From Ruminococcus sp. UBA4240 (GTDB lineage: Bacteria; Bacillota; Clostridia; Oscillospirales; Ruminococcaceae), in assembly GCA_002395525.1 (NCBI GenBank), contig DGXE01000036.1, forward strand, positions 1-23,888: 23,888 nt of DNA, in the 5' to 3' direction. The position numbers and the translations under genes are program-made. The notes under the pieces were generated by a model that was not told the DNA's origin, made no database searches, and saw nothing but the letters and a program-made list of their open reading frames with translations. Position 1 is the stretch's first letter. The number at the start of each line of letters is the position of its first letter. Of this stretch, positions 1-8,512 are shown piece by piece.

Positions 1-506
1 AGGATGTTCTCCACGTCCTCGCCCACGTAGCCCGCCTCTGTAAGGGTGGTGGCATCCGCAATGGCAAAGGGCACCTCAAGTATCTTTGCAAGAGTCTGGG
101 CAATAAGGGTCTTGCCCACACCCGTAGGCCCCAAAAGACATACGTTGGATTTCTGTATATCCACGTCATTGTCCTTGTCGGAGAGGTTGTTTATCCTCTT
201 GTAGTGATTGTAGACCGCCACGGAAAGGGCGGTCTTTGCCGCATCCTGACCTATGACATAGTCATCGAGCACAGCCTTTATGGCCTGGGGAGTCTTCAGC
301 TTCTCCTCCTTGGTGTCCTTGCCTGTCTTTATCTCAGGGCGCTTCTGGTGGGCAGGGCTGCCGCTCTGCACATCGTGCTCAAGATACTCATAGCAGTAGA
401 CAACGCAGTTGTCGCAGATGTTGACATCATTTGCCCCTCTGAAAAGCTGGAGTACCTCATTTTCTTTCCTGCCGCAGAAATTGCATATTTTTAGCTTGGG
501 TGCCAT
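1..506 (-). CDS. clpX: ATP-dependent Clp protease ATP-binding subunit ClpX, N-terminal part (runs off window)
   Basis: AAA+ unfoldase that recognises substrates and feeds them to ClpP in the cytoplasm. Only the first 168 codons are present; the gene continues beyond base 1. The protein opens with MAPKLKICNFCG and carries the four-cysteine zinc-binding domain (CNFC near residues 8-11, CDNC about 20 residues later). The AAA+ domain follows with DDYVIGQD and the Walker A motif GPTGVGKT. The sequence then reads EAGYVGEDVEN, typical of ClpX, before the cut. The ATG at 504-506 is preceded by an AAAGGA ribosome binding site. It lies 59 bases after clpP on the same strand, in the common tig-clpP-clpX order. 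Identification is secure; the C-terminal IGF loop and sensor motifs cannot be seen. Confidence 0.97.
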   Translation of the reverse strand, partial: MAPKLKICNFCGRKENEVLQLFRGANDVNICDNCVVYCYEYLEHDVQSGSPAHQKRPEIKTGKDTKEEKLKTPQAIKAVLDDYVIGQDAAKTALSVAVYNHYKRINNLSDKDNDVDIQKSNVCLLGPTGVGKTLIAQTLAKILEVPFAIADATTLTEAGYVGEDVENI

Positions 507-527
507 ACCTATCCGTTTCCTTTTGAG

Positions 528-555
528 AAAGCCTGTGCTGTTATGCACAGGCTTT
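528..555 (-). other. Perfect hairpin between clpP and clpX
   Basis: An 11-bp perfect inverted repeat (528-538 with 545-555, arm AAAGCCTGTGC, loop of 6) lies between the clpP stop and the clpX ribosome binding site. On the transcribed strand it is not followed by a U-tract, so a processing or mRNA-stability element, or a weak attenuator adjusting the ClpP:ClpX ratio, is more likely than a full terminator. The role is inferred. Confidence 0.5.
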
Positions 556-565
556 GCCTTGTTGA

Positions 566-1156
566 TTATCTGTGGGCGATGACCTTGTCGATAAGGCCGT
601 ACTCTGCGGCTTCATCTGCGGTCAGGTAGTTGTCACGCTCCGTATCGGCTGCAATGACCTCAAGAGGCTTGCCGGTGTTCTCCGCAAGCACTCTGTTCAG
701 TCTTTCACGGGTGCGCACCAGGTGATCGGAATGGATCTTTATGTCGGTGCACTGTCCCGAAAGTCCGCCGCCGCCGATAAGGGGCTGATGTATCATGATC
801 TCCGCATTGGGCAGGGCAAAGCGCTTGCCCTTTGCGCCGGAGCTCAGGAGAAACGCACCCATGGAGGCTGCCATGCCGATGCATATGGTGGACACATCGC
901 ACTTGATGTAGTTCATGGTGTCATATATTGCCATGCCGTCGGAGATGGAGCCGCCGGGGGAATTGATGTAGAAGAATATGTCCTTATCAGGATCCTGCCC
1001 CTCAAGGAAGAGCATCTGCGCCACGATAAGGCTGGCGGTGTTATGGTTCACGTCCTCGGACAGGATAACTATCCTGTCATTGAGCAGGCGTGAGAATATG
1101 TCCATTGAACGCTCGCCGCGGTTGGTCTGTTCAACGACGTAAGGTACTAATGACAT
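566..1156 (-). CDS. clpP: ATP-dependent Clp protease proteolytic subunit ClpP
   Basis: Serine protease subunit that forms the barrel-shaped tetradecamer partnering ClpX. At 196 residues it has the usual family length. The catalytic triad is visible: Ser98 in GMAASMGAFLL, His123 in EIMIHQPL, and Asp175 in the TERDNYLTADEA stretch. The NSPGGSISDG oxyanion-loop motif is at 65-74. Compared with the E. coli and Bacillus proteins as remembered, the segment after the catalytic His (PLIGGGGLSGQ) seems about three residues longer, in the handle region near the ring-ring contact. The start at 1156 gives MSLVPYVVEQTNRGERSMD, the standard N-terminus, with a GGAGG just upstream. It sits 23 bases after tig and 59 before clpX, so the three genes are probably one operon. 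Confidence 0.97.
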   Translation of the reverse strand: MSLVPYVVEQTNRGERSMDIFSRLLNDRIVILSEDVNHNTASLIVAQMLFLEGQDPDKDIFFYINSPGGSISDGMAIYDTMNYIKCDVSTICIGMAASMGAFLLSSGAKGKRFALPNAEIMIHQPLIGGGGLSGQCTDIKIHSDHLVRTRERLNRVLAENTGKPLEVIAADTERDNYLTADEAAEYGLIDKVIAHR

Positions 1157-1179
1157 GATCTGCCTCCTGTGGAAAGGGT

Positions 1180-2475
1180 CTATTCAGCGGCTGCTTCCTT
1201 GATGACTGCGCTGTTCTTGATGAGGTCTGCTGCCTCGCTTACAAGGATATCAGCCTTGAGAGCGTTGATGTCAACGTAGTTCCTCATAGCGGATGCATCT
1301 ATGTTGTAGCGGTCAGCCAACTTCTTGATCTCCTCCTCCACTTTCTCCTCAGTGGCGGTAAGACCCTCTGCCTGTGCTACCTTTTCAAGACCCAGCCTTG
1401 TTCTTACGCTCTTCTCGGAATTCTCCCTGAAGGAATCCCTGAACTGCTCCTTGGTCATGCCGGAGAAGGCAAGGTACATCTGCATATCAAGACCCTGGGA
1501 CTTGAGTCTCTGCTCGAAGTCCTCAACGTGCCTGTCGATCTCCTTGTCAAACATAACAGCGGGCACATCAGCCTGAACCAGCTTCTCGAATGCGTCAAAG
1601 ATGCGGTTCTCAGCAATGACATCCGCATTGTTCTTTGCACGCTCTTCAAGCATCTTCTTAACGTCAGCCTTGTACTCGTCAAGGGTGTCGAACTCGGAAA
1701 CGTCCTTTGCAAAGTCGTCATCCAGCTCAGGCAGCTCTGTTTCCTTTATCTCGTTGAGCTTTATCTCAAACTGTGCGGGCTTGCCTGCTACCTCTTCCAT
1801 CTGGTAGTCCTCGGGGAAGGTCACATCTATGGTGAATTCCTCACCTGTGATGTGGCCTGCGACCTGAGCCTCAAAGCCGGGGATGAAGTTGCCGGAGCCC
1901 AGCTTCAGATCAAAGCCCTTCTCTGAGCCGCCCTCAAAGGGAACGCCGTCGATGAAGCCCTTGAAGTCGATGTTTACAGTGTCGCCTTCCTTGGCAGCCC
2001 TGTCCTCAACGGTGATAAGGCGGCCGTTCTTCTCCTGCTGACGCTTCAGCTCCTCCTCAACGTCGGAATCCTTTACCTCTCTTGCAGGCTTTTCCACCTC
2101 TATGCCCTTGTAGTTCTCAACAGTTACCTCGGGCTTGGTGGTGCAGGTAACGGTGAACTTTACGCCGTCTTCCTTGGATATGGACTTCACATCCAGCTTG
2201 GGAGTATCCACCAGCTCCAGGTCAGCCTCCTCCACGGCAGGAAGTATAACAGTGTTTACCATGCTGTTTACAGCCTCATCGTAGAATACGCTCTCGCCGT
2301 AGAGCTTCTCTATCATCTTGCGGGTAGCCTTGCCCTTTCTGAAGCCGGGCACACTTATCCTGCCCCTCTGCTTGCGGTATGCGGATTCCACAGCCTCCTC
2401 AAACTGCTCTGCGGTGCCTGATACCTCAAGCTCCCATGTGTTTGCGGCTGTATTGTTCTTAGATATAAGCGCCAT
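1180..2475 (-). CDS. tig: Trigger factor, ribosome-associated chaperone/peptidyl-prolyl isomerase
   Basis: Chaperone that binds the ribosome exit tunnel and shields nascent chains. The 431-residue protein shows the N-terminal ribosome-binding domain with the signature GFRKGKATRK at residues 44-53 (Thr where Pro is common). An FKBP-type PPIase domain follows (EGDTVNIDFKGFIDG to TFPEDY, about 162-245), then the helical C-terminal chaperone domain. I chose the ATG at 2473-2475 (MALISKNN) over an in-frame ATG nine bases upstream. The GGAGG at 2485-2489 abuts the upstream ATG but is 9 nt from the chosen one. It is the first gene of the tig-clpP-clpX operon, with an extended -10 promoter upstream at 2540-2548. 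Confidence 0.97.
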   Translation of the reverse strand: MALISKNNTAANTWELEVSGTAEQFEEAVESAYRKQRGRISVPGFRKGKATRKMIEKLYGESVFYDEAVNSMVNTVILPAVEEADLELVDTPKLDVKSISKEDGVKFTVTCTTKPEVTVENYKGIEVEKPAREVKDSDVEEELKRQQEKNGRLITVEDRAAKEGDTVNIDFKGFIDGVPFEGGSEKGFDLKLGSGNFIPGFEAQVAGHITGEEFTIDVTFPEDYQMEEVAGKPAQFEIKLNEIKETELPELDDDFAKDVSEFDTLDEYKADVKKMLEERAKNNADVIAENRIFDAFEKLVQADVPAVMFDKEIDRHVEDFEQRLKSQGLDMQMYLAFSGMTKEQFRDSFRENSEKSVRTRLGLEKVAQAEGLTATEEKVEEEIKKLADRYNIDASAMRNYVDINALKADILVSEAADLIKNSAVIKEAAAE

Positions 2476-2539
2476 GAAAAACATCCTCCAGATATATATG
2501 ATATTTTATGTATGTTTTACACATAAAGACACGCTTTAT

Positions 2540-2548
2540 ATTATAGCA
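2540..2548 (-). promoter_or_regulatory. Extended -10 promoter of tig-clpP-clpX
   Basis: The minus strand reads TGCTATAAT, an extended -10 with a perfect TATAAT, about 65 bases before the tig start. The -35 region (TAGTGG or TGGAAA near 2563-2570) is poor, as is common with an extended -10. I found no CIRCE (TTAGCACTC-N9-GAGTGCTAA) and no obvious CtsR site here. Confidence 0.55.
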
Positions 2549-2724
2549 CAAAACTTTTTCTCTTTCCACTAATTCCGGCGATTTTGTTGAGGTGCATAAT
2601 ATTTTTTTGTGGCATTCCCGCATAATTGTCACATCCCACAATCAGCATGGGGTTATACACAAATATGCAGCCATATTTTAGGCAGACCAATTCACAATTT
2701 GATAACATTTTCTTACCATTTGCG

Positions 2725-2733
2725 TGATATAAT
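2725..2733 (+). promoter_or_regulatory. Extended -10 promoter of the chemoreceptor-GGDEF operon
   Basis: The plus strand reads TGATATAAT, an extended -10 with perfect TATAAT at 2728-2733. A second TATAAT follows at 2735-2740. No good -35 lies at 17 nt (a TTGATA at 2699-2704 is too far from the first box). The implied leader before the coding start is about 105 nt. Confidence 0.5.
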
Positions 2734-2844
2734 ATATAATGTATAGTTGTAACCATGCGGGCAGCGCCGATCAGAGCCTTACGCCCGCACCACGGCACAG
2801 CATGACTTTTCCATTGTACAGCAGTACGATATGTGGTGAAATAT

Positions 2845-4578
2845 ATGACGAAACAAAAGAACCGGAGCATGACGGGAATATCCCTTGCCAGGCCGAAAAG
2901 CTCCATACTCGGGATGATAGTGCAGATAGCCGTGGTATGCGTTGTCATGGCAACTCTGCTGCTCACAATAAGCAACACCCTCAGAATGTACAAGCAGGTG
3001 GTATCCTCTGCGAAGGACCAGGTGGAAAACCTTTCCACCGCCTACGCCGCCGCCGTGTCCAATGCGGACATATACAACAATGCGGGCTTTCTCGACAGGG
3101 TGTTCAAGGATATTTCCAGCTCCGACTCCATGGATATGTTCGGCTTTGTCATAACAAAGGACGGCAAGATAGTTTCCGAGACGGATGCCCCCATGTTCAA
3201 GAAGAATGACGAGCTGGAGGAGCTTGCAGCCGCAGACCCCGGATATGCAGGGATATACGACCTTATTGACAGCATAGACACCCAGTGGGAGGACACCCAG
3301 GTGGTATTGCGGTACTTATTCGATCTGTCGGGCAGCAAGGTCATTCAGATCTCCGGCACCAAGTACCTTGCGGGCTGGTGCCGGGTGCAGAACTATGATT
3401 CCCTGTACGTCATGATCCTTGTGCCCTATGACGGTGTGCTTGAACCCTTCTACAAGGTGTTCATCACCTCTGCGGGCATACTGTGCCTGGTAATAATATT
3501 CTCCGTGATATTCGCCCGCATAGCTGCAGCCAGGATAGCCCGCCCCATAATAGCTGCATCCGAGAGGCTGTATCTGCTGTCAAGAGGGGATCTTGCCTCA
3601 CCCTCCCCCACCACCGACCGCAGGGATGAGACGAGCCAGCTCCTTGAATCACTGGATCTCACCATATCCTCGCTGCAGATATACATATCCGATATCAAGC
3701 GGGTGCTTACAGCCGTATCCGGGGGGGATCTGCTGGTCGAGTCCGAGGCTGACTACAAGGGGGATTTCATCGAGCTGAAAAACACCATGGATACCATCCT
3801 TGCCTCCCTTCGCAGCACCTTCGGGGAGGTTCACAAGGCATCGGTCTCCGTCAACACCTGCTCCTCACAGGTATCTGTGGGAACAGCGGAGATGTCCAAG
3901 AACTCCTATGACGAATCCGCCGCAGTGAGCCAGCTCACAGAGTCCGTCACCGACATATCCCGCAAGATAACCGAGAACGCCAAGGATGCCCGCAGAGCCC
4001 GTGAGATGACCGCCCTTGCCGGGGAACAGGCAAAGGAGGGGCAGGAGCATATGCACCGCATGGTGGATGCCATGCAGCACATAAAGTCCTCCTCTGCGGA
4101 GATAGAAGACATCATCAACGTAATAGACGATATTGCCTTCCAGACCAATATCCTCTCCCTCAATGCCGCTGTGGAGGCAGCCCGTGCCGGGGACAGCGGA
4201 CGGGGCTTTGCGGTGGTGGCAGACGAGGTGCGCACTCTTGCAGCCAAATCCACGGAAGCTGCCGCACGCACAAGGGAGCTTATCGAAAACTCGCTGGAAT
4301 CCATATCCGGGGGCACGGAGCTTGCGGAAAAGACCTCCGCCTCCCTGTCACAGATCGTGGGTCATGTGGAGAGCATCTCCGCAGCCGTAGAGAGCATCTC
4401 CGCCTCCGCCGACGAACAGGCGGCAAACATCAAAGAGATAGACAAGGGGATGTCCCTGATAAACGGCACCATCCGCTCCAGCTCACAGGCGGCAGAGAAA
4501 AACGCTGCCGTATCCCAGGAGCTTTCGGGTCAGTTCGAGATACTCAGCAGCCTTATTGACAGATTCAGATACAAATAA
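2845..4578 (+). CDS. Methyl-accepting chemotaxis protein, transmembrane with Cache-like sensor
   Basis: Membrane chemoreceptor that relays an extracellular signal to CheA/CheW. A 577-residue protein: transmembrane helix 1 at about 21-43 (ILGMIVQIAVVCVVMATLLL), an extracellular region of some 160 residues with Cache-like features (FGFVITKDGKIVSET), helix 2 at about 205-231, a HAMP-like segment (ARPIIAASERLYLLSRGDL), and a long coiled-coil signalling domain. The conserved hairpin tip is present: DDIAFQTNILSLNAAVEAARAG followed by GRGFAVVADEVRTLA. Start: the ATG at 2845 has GGTGA six bases upstream; an in-frame GTG at 2833 would give four extra residues but has no ribosome binding site. No C-terminal receptor-modifying pentapeptide is seen (ends FRYK). 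The ligand is unknown. The next gene begins 20 bases later, so the two probably form one operon. Confidence 0.93.
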   Translation: MTKQKNRSMTGISLARPKSSILGMIVQIAVVCVVMATLLLTISNTLRMYKQVVSSAKDQVENLSTAYAAAVSNADIYNNAGFLDRVFKDISSSDSMDMFGFVITKDGKIVSETDAPMFKKNDELEELAAADPGYAGIYDLIDSIDTQWEDTQVVLRYLFDLSGSKVIQISGTKYLAGWCRVQNYDSLYVMILVPYDGVLEPFYKVFITSAGILCLVIIFSVIFARIAAARIARPIIAASERLYLLSRGDLASPSPTTDRRDETSQLLESLDLTISSLQIYISDIKRVLTAVSGGDLLVESEADYKGDFIELKNTMDTILASLRSTFGEVHKASVSVNTCSSQVSVGTAEMSKNSYDESAAVSQLTESVTDISRKITENAKDARRAREMTALAGEQAKEGQEHMHRMVDAMQHIKSSSAEIEDIINVIDDIAFQTNILSLNAAVEAARAGDSGRGFAVVADEVRTLAAKSTEAAARTRELIENSLESISGGTELAEKTSASLSQIVGHVESISAAVESISASADEQAANIKEIDKGMSLINGTIRSSSQAAEKNAAVSQELSGQFEILSSLIDRFRYK

Positions 4579-4598
4579 CCGACAGCCGAGGTGATACT

Positions 4599-6347
4599 AT
4601 GAAGCAGTTCCAGTTCAATGTAAAGGAACCGTCGGAATTCTCCAAAGAGGTGGATAAGATCCGCCAGTGGTGTTCCTCCCGTGTAATATCAGCAGTCATG
4701 TTCTCCATATTCACCGAGATACCCGATCCCGTGCGCATAAAGGAGATGTGCGGCATCCTGGACAAAAAAATGCCCGAAGCCGTATACTCCGGCTGCTCCT
4801 CCAACGGCAACATCGTGAACGGAGATTTCTGCGGCGGAGTGTTCTCCATAATATGCACCATCTTTGAATACCCCTCCACAAGGGTAAAACTGTTTGCCCT
4901 TCCCCTTGACCCGGAGATACGGGTCGAAAGTGCAAGGGAGCTGGCAAGGCGTGTGAACAGCGAGGACTGGGTAAAGGCTGTGGAGCTGCTGGTCACCATC
5001 AGAGGTATGTCCATGACAGACGTATGCCGGGAGCTGGACAATATCCGGGAGGGTGTGGAGATATTCGGCGGCGGCGCTATCAGCGAGGACATAAACACTG
5101 ATGTGGCGTGTGTGTTCTCGAGCGACAAGGGCTTTATGGAGTACGGCATGATCGCTGTGATGATGGGCGGCGAGGATCTCAACATCAAGACCACCTATGT
5201 CACAGGATGGAAGCCTCTCGGACAGGAGCTCAAGGTAACAGCAGCCGAGGGCCGCAGGCTCATCGAGCTGGACAATGCCCCTGCCTATGATGCCTACTAC
5301 CGCTATCTGCACATCAAGAACGATGAGCACTTCTCCAACAACACACTTGAATTCCCCTTCCTGTACAAGTCCCACGGCATAGAGATACTGCGCACCGCCA
5401 TAAACAGCAACCCGGACGGCAGTCTTACCATGACCGGGGATATGGAGATGAACGTATCTGCCCGCATATCCTACGGCGATCCCTGGACGATACTGAATGC
5501 CGTGCGTGAAAGCTGCCTGAAGATAAGAGACTTCGCACCGGAGGTCATACTGTGCTTCTCCTGTGCAGCAAGACGTACCTACTGGGGCAATGACGAAATA
5601 GGCAAGGAAACTCTGCCCCTGCAGAAGATAGCCCCGTCATCGGGCTTTTACACCTCGGGCGAGTTCCTGCGCACCGGGAAATACCTGGATCTGCACAATG
5701 TGACGCTGGTCATAGCCGCCCTGCGTGAGGGAGAGGCACACACCCTGCCGGAGCCTGTGGATGAGGTGCAGGAGCAGTTTTCAGGCAAGGTATCCATGAT
5801 AAACCGCCTTGCCACCTTTATCAAAGCCACCACCGACGAGCTGGCGCTGAAAAACAGGCAGCTTGAGATAATGGCTATAACCGACGGCCTTACACAACTC
5901 TACAACCGCCGTGAGATACAGCGGCGCATAACAGAAGCCATAGGGGAAAAGCACACCCCGGGCACATACCTTATCATGCTTGACATAGACGACTTCAAGC
6001 TGGTGAACGACAACTGCGGCCACAGCACCGGAGATGCGGTGCTTGCGGGCATAGCAAAGGTGCTGCAGGATTATGCGGACAAGGAGGATATGTCCGCAGG
6101 GCGCTGGGGCGGCGAGGAATTCATGCTTCTGCTGACAGATGCCGACGACGAACGGGCAAAAGCCATTGCAGACGGCATATGCACCGCCATTGCAGCCAAA
6201 GACTTCGGCAAGGCAGGCAGAATGACTGTCAGCATAGGTGTCACCCGTGCCATAGACGGGGAGGATCCCGACCGCACCTGCTACCGTGTGGATGCAGCCC
6301 TGTACAAGGCAAAGGCAGAGGGCAAGAACCGTGTGGTATGGGCATGA
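4599..6347 (+). CDS. FIST-domain diguanylate cyclase (GGDEF)
   Basis: Predicted soluble enzyme making cyclic di-GMP from GTP. The 582-residue protein has an N-terminal FIST sensor region (about 25-370, FIST_N then FIST_C; SGCSSNGNIVNGDF and GFYTSGEFLRTG are typical), a short coiled-coil linker (DELALKNRQLEIMAITDGLTQ), and a C-terminal GGDEF domain. The domain keeps LDIDDFKLVNDNCGH and an intact active-site GGEEF near residue 502, so activity is expected. No RxxD inhibitory site is visible just before it. No transmembrane segment is evident. FIST domains are proposed small-ligand, possibly amino-acid, sensors; the ligand is unknown. The start has GAGGTGA eight bases upstream. It lies 20 bases after the chemoreceptor, suggesting that both respond to related cues. 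Confidence 0.9.
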   Translation: MKQFQFNVKEPSEFSKEVDKIRQWCSSRVISAVMFSIFTEIPDPVRIKEMCGILDKKMPEAVYSGCSSNGNIVNGDFCGGVFSIICTIFEYPSTRVKLFALPLDPEIRVESARELARRVNSEDWVKAVELLVTIRGMSMTDVCRELDNIREGVEIFGGGAISEDINTDVACVFSSDKGFMEYGMIAVMMGGEDLNIKTTYVTGWKPLGQELKVTAAEGRRLIELDNAPAYDAYYRYLHIKNDEHFSNNTLEFPFLYKSHGIEILRTAINSNPDGSLTMTGDMEMNVSARISYGDPWTILNAVRESCLKIRDFAPEVILCFSCAARRTYWGNDEIGKETLPLQKIAPSSGFYTSGEFLRTGKYLDLHNVTLVIAALREGEAHTLPEPVDEVQEQFSGKVSMINRLATFIKATTDELALKNRQLEIMAITDGLTQLYNRREIQRRITEAIGEKHTPGTYLIMLDIDDFKLVNDNCGHSTGDAVLAGIAKVLQDYADKEDMSAGRWGGEEFMLLLTDADDERAKAIADGICTAIAAKDFGKAGRMTVSIGVTRAIDGEDPDRTCYRVDAALYKAKAEGKNRVVWA

Positions 6348-6379
6348 CCGGACAGGCGACCCGATTTTAAAGAAACAAG

Positions 6380-6414
6380 CAAGCCACAGACTCTTTCAGC
6401 GGGTCTGTGGCTTG
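6380..6414. terminator. Bidirectional terminator between convergent operons
   Basis: A 14-bp stem (6380-6393 with 6401-6414, arm CAAGCCACAGACTC with one G-T pair, loop of 7) lies between the GGDEF gene (plus, ends 6347) and mccA (minus, ends 6440). It is followed by TGATTTT on the plus strand and by TTTCTTTAAAA on the minus strand, so it can serve both transcripts. Confidence 0.85.
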
Positions 6415-6439
6415 TGATTTTCATGTGAGAGACTGTGGT

Positions 6440-7351
6440 CTATTCATAAAGCCCTGTGGTGAAATATCTGTCGCCCCTGTCCGGGAATACGGTGACGATA
6501 TTCCCCTTTGCGCCGCTTTGTATCAGCTTCAGAGCTGCCGCAAGGGCTGCCCCGGATGAGGAGCCTGCAAATATGCCCTCTCTGCGGGCAAGCAGCCGTG
6601 AATGCTCAAATGCCTCATCATCGGTGACCTTGATGACCCCGTCGATAAGGGACATATCCATAGTATCGGCGATAAAGTCGTTGCCGATGCCCTCTATGTT
6701 GTAGTCGTGGTGCTCTCCGCCGCCCATGGTGCTGCCCTCCGGGTCGGCAAGTATTCCCCTGACGGAGGGTCTTCTCTCCTTGATGTATCTGAGTATGCCG
6801 CTGACGGTGCCGCCGCTGCCGGCGCCTGCCACAACGTGATCTATGTTCCCCGCCAGATCCTCCCAGATCTCTCTGCCTGTGGTCTCGTAGTGGGCAAGGG
6901 GATTTGCGGCATTCTTGAACTGATCGAAGGTGACGGCGCCGTCGATCTCACGGGTCAGCTCCTCCGCCTTCCGCTCTGCGCCCAGCATACCCTCCTCACG
7001 GGGGGTGTTGATGACCTTTGCCCCCAGAGCACGCAGCAGTGACTGCTTTTCCGCAGAAAACTTGGTGGGCACCACGAACACAAGGTCATAGCCCCGTCCC
7101 AGGGCGGCAAAGGCTACCCCGAGGCCTGTATTCCCTGCGGTGGCAAGGACTATGGTGCTGCCCTTTTTCAGCAGACCCTTTTCCTCGGCATCCCTTATCA
7201 TGTAAAGTCCTGTCCTGTCCTTGACACTGCCGGAGGGATTGTAAAGCTCCAGCTTTGCGTACAGGGACACCCCTTCGGGAAGGTCGAAACTGTTCAGCTT
7301 AACCAGGGGAGTATTCCCGATAAGCTCCTGCATGGATCCGTATATACTCAT
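6440..7351 (-). CDS. mccA: O-acetylserine-dependent cystathionine beta-synthase (MccA-like), cysteine synthase family
   Basis: PLP enzyme of the cysteine synthase family. The 303 residues include the PLP lysine Lys44 in NPSGSVKDR, the substrate loop ATAGNTG (Ala where CysK usually has Ser), QFKNAANP, GAGSGGT for phosphate binding, and GSSSGAAL. In my judgement the N-terminal block (ELIGNTPLVKLNSFDLPEG), ATAGNTG and the NTPREEGM region resemble Bacillus subtilis MccA (YrhA) more than CysK. MccA joins homocysteine to O-acetylserine to give cystathionine. The ATG overlaps the stop of the upstream gamma-lyase gene by 4 bases (7348-7351), indicating translational coupling and reverse transsulfuration. 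Plain cysteine synthase activity cannot be excluded. It is the last gene of the lysR-mccB-mccA unit. Confidence 0.85.
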   Translation of the reverse strand: MSIYGSMQELIGNTPLVKLNSFDLPEGVSLYAKLELYNPSGSVKDRTGLYMIRDAEEKGLLKKGSTIVLATAGNTGLGVAFAALGRGYDLVFVVPTKFSAEKQSLLRALGAKVINTPREEGMLGAERKAEELTREIDGAVTFDQFKNAANPLAHYETTGREIWEDLAGNIDHVVAGAGSGGTVSGILRYIKERRPSVRGILADPEGSTMGGGEHHDYNIEGIGNDFIADTMDMSLIDGVIKVTDDEAFEHSRLLARREGIFAGSSSGAALAAALKLIQSGAKGNIVTVFPDRGDRYFTTGLYE

Positions 7352-8508
7352 TTTTGTACCTCTGATCTTTCTATGGCCTGTGCCAGATCGGATATGATGT
7401 CATCTATATCCTCTATGCCAACGGAGAGTCTTATGAGCCCGTCGGTGATGCCCACTCTGTCCCTTATGTCCTTTGGTATGGAGGCGTGGGTCATGGTGGA
7501 GGGGTGGCATACAAGGCTTTCCACTCCCCCGAGGCTTTCAGCCAGAGTCACAAGTTTCAGGCTTTCAAAGAAGGTGTTGATGTCATAGCCGTCTGCAAGC
7601 TCAAATGAGATCATGGCGCCCCCGTTTCTTGCCTGCCTCAGGTTCACTTCATAGCCCGGATCGTCTTCAAGCCCCGGATAGAACACCTTTGAGACACCTT
7701 TGTGCTCTTTAAGGAAACGGGCAGCTTTCAGGGCATTGTCCGTGTGCCTGTCCATCCTCACGGAAAGGGTCTTTATCCCCCGGATGAGGAGGAATGAATC
7801 AAAGGGAGCCAGGACTCCACCGGTGGAGTTCTGTATGAAGGCAAGCTGATGCGCCTGTTCCTCGGTGGATACCACCGCAAGGCCTGCGACTACATCGGAA
7901 TGACCGCCAAGGTACTTTGTGGCGGAATGCACCACTATGTCCGCTCCCAGCTTCAGGGGCTGCTGGAGATAGGGGGTCATAAAGGTGTTGTCCACGATGA
8001 CGGTGACACCGTGTCTGTGGGAAATATCGGCGATAGCCCTTATATCCGTGACGGTCATGAGTGGGTTTGCGGGGCTTTCGATGATGACTGCCTTTACGTC
8101 CTCGGTGATGTCCTTTTCAAAGGCGGCGGAGTCGGAGGTGTCGGAGATGCGGTATGTGAAGCCGAAATGGTCAAACACCTTGTCAAGCACCCTGAATGTG
8201 CCGCCGTAAACATTGCTTGAAATGAGTATCCTGTCGCCGCTGTGGAAGAGGCTGAGCACTGCGGTGGTGGCTGCCATGCCGGATGCAAAGGCAAAGCCTG
8301 CATAGCCGCCCTCCAGCTCGGCGATAAGGCTTTCAAGCGCCTCTCTTGTGGGATTGCCCGTGCGGCTGTACTCGTATCCCCTCATCTTCCCAAGACCGTC
8401 CTGCTTGTAGGTGGAGGTCTGGTAGATGGGGATGTTTACAGCTCCCGTGCGCTCGTCAATGGATATGCCCCCGTGTATGAGGGCGGTGTTGATGTTCTTA
8501 TAGCTCAT
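7348..8508 (-). CDS. mccB: Cystathionine gamma-lyase / homocysteine gamma-lyase (MccB-like), Cys/Met metabolism PLP enzyme
   Basis: PLP enzyme that splits cystathionine to cysteine, 2-oxobutyrate and ammonia. The 386-residue protein begins MSYKNINTALIHGG and shows YSRTGNPTREALE, FASGMAA, the aspartate motif VDNTFMTPYLQQP and the PLP lysine Lys198 in HSATKYLGGHSD. SLGGVESLVCHP and RLSVGIED near the C-terminus complete the family pattern. The family also holds cystathionine gamma-synthase and O-acetylhomoserine sulfhydrylase; coupling to mccA favours the lyase role. I chose the ATG at 8506-8508, with AAGGA eight bases upstream, over a 26-codon N-terminal extension that would lie inside lysR and has no ribosome binding site. 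The start is 4 bases from the lysR stop. Confidence 0.88.
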   Translation of the reverse strand: MSYKNINTALIHGGISIDERTGAVNIPIYQTSTYKQDGLGKMRGYEYSRTGNPTREALESLIAELEGGYAGFAFASGMAATTAVLSLFHSGDRILISSNVYGGTFRVLDKVFDHFGFTYRISDTSDSAAFEKDITEDVKAVIIESPANPLMTVTDIRAIADISHRHGVTVIVDNTFMTPYLQQPLKLGADIVVHSATKYLGGHSDVVAGLAVVSTEEQAHQLAFIQNSTGGVLAPFDSFLLIRGIKTLSVRMDRHTDNALKAARFLKEHKGVSKVFYPGLEDDPGYEVNLRQARNGGAMISFELADGYDINTFFESLKLVTLAESLGGVESLVCHPSTMTHASIPKDIRDRVGITDGLIRLSVGIEDIDDIISDLAQAIERSEVQK

Positions 8509-8512
8509 ATTA

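Larger units (their letters stand above)
2476..2844. other. Intergenic region between the divergent tig and chemoreceptor operons
   Basis: This 369-base AT-rich stretch holds the tig promoter on the minus strand (2540-2548) and the chemoreceptor promoter on the plus strand (2725-2733). The chemoreceptor leader is about 105 nt and contains a GCGGGC/GCCCGC inverted repeat (2757-2762 with 2783-2788). I see no convincing gene or known riboswitch. A cyclic-di-GMP riboswitch was considered because of the downstream GGDEF gene, but its conserved core is not evident. Confidence 0.6.

Noticed and set aside
572..1093. Long plus-strand open frame opposite clpP, and similar long frames opposite other genes
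   Set aside because: These are shadow frames of well-identified minus-strand genes, without ribosome binding sites or recognisable motifs.
2734..2844. Cyclic di-GMP riboswitch in the leader of the chemoreceptor-GGDEF operon
   Set aside because: The leader has about the right length and the downstream genes fit, but the conserved GEMM core and its paired elements are not visible.
2833..2844. GTG at 2833 as the chemoreceptor start
   Set aside because: It has no ribosome binding site, whereas the ATG at 2845 has GGTGA at suitable spacing; the GTGGTGA itself is the likely binding site.
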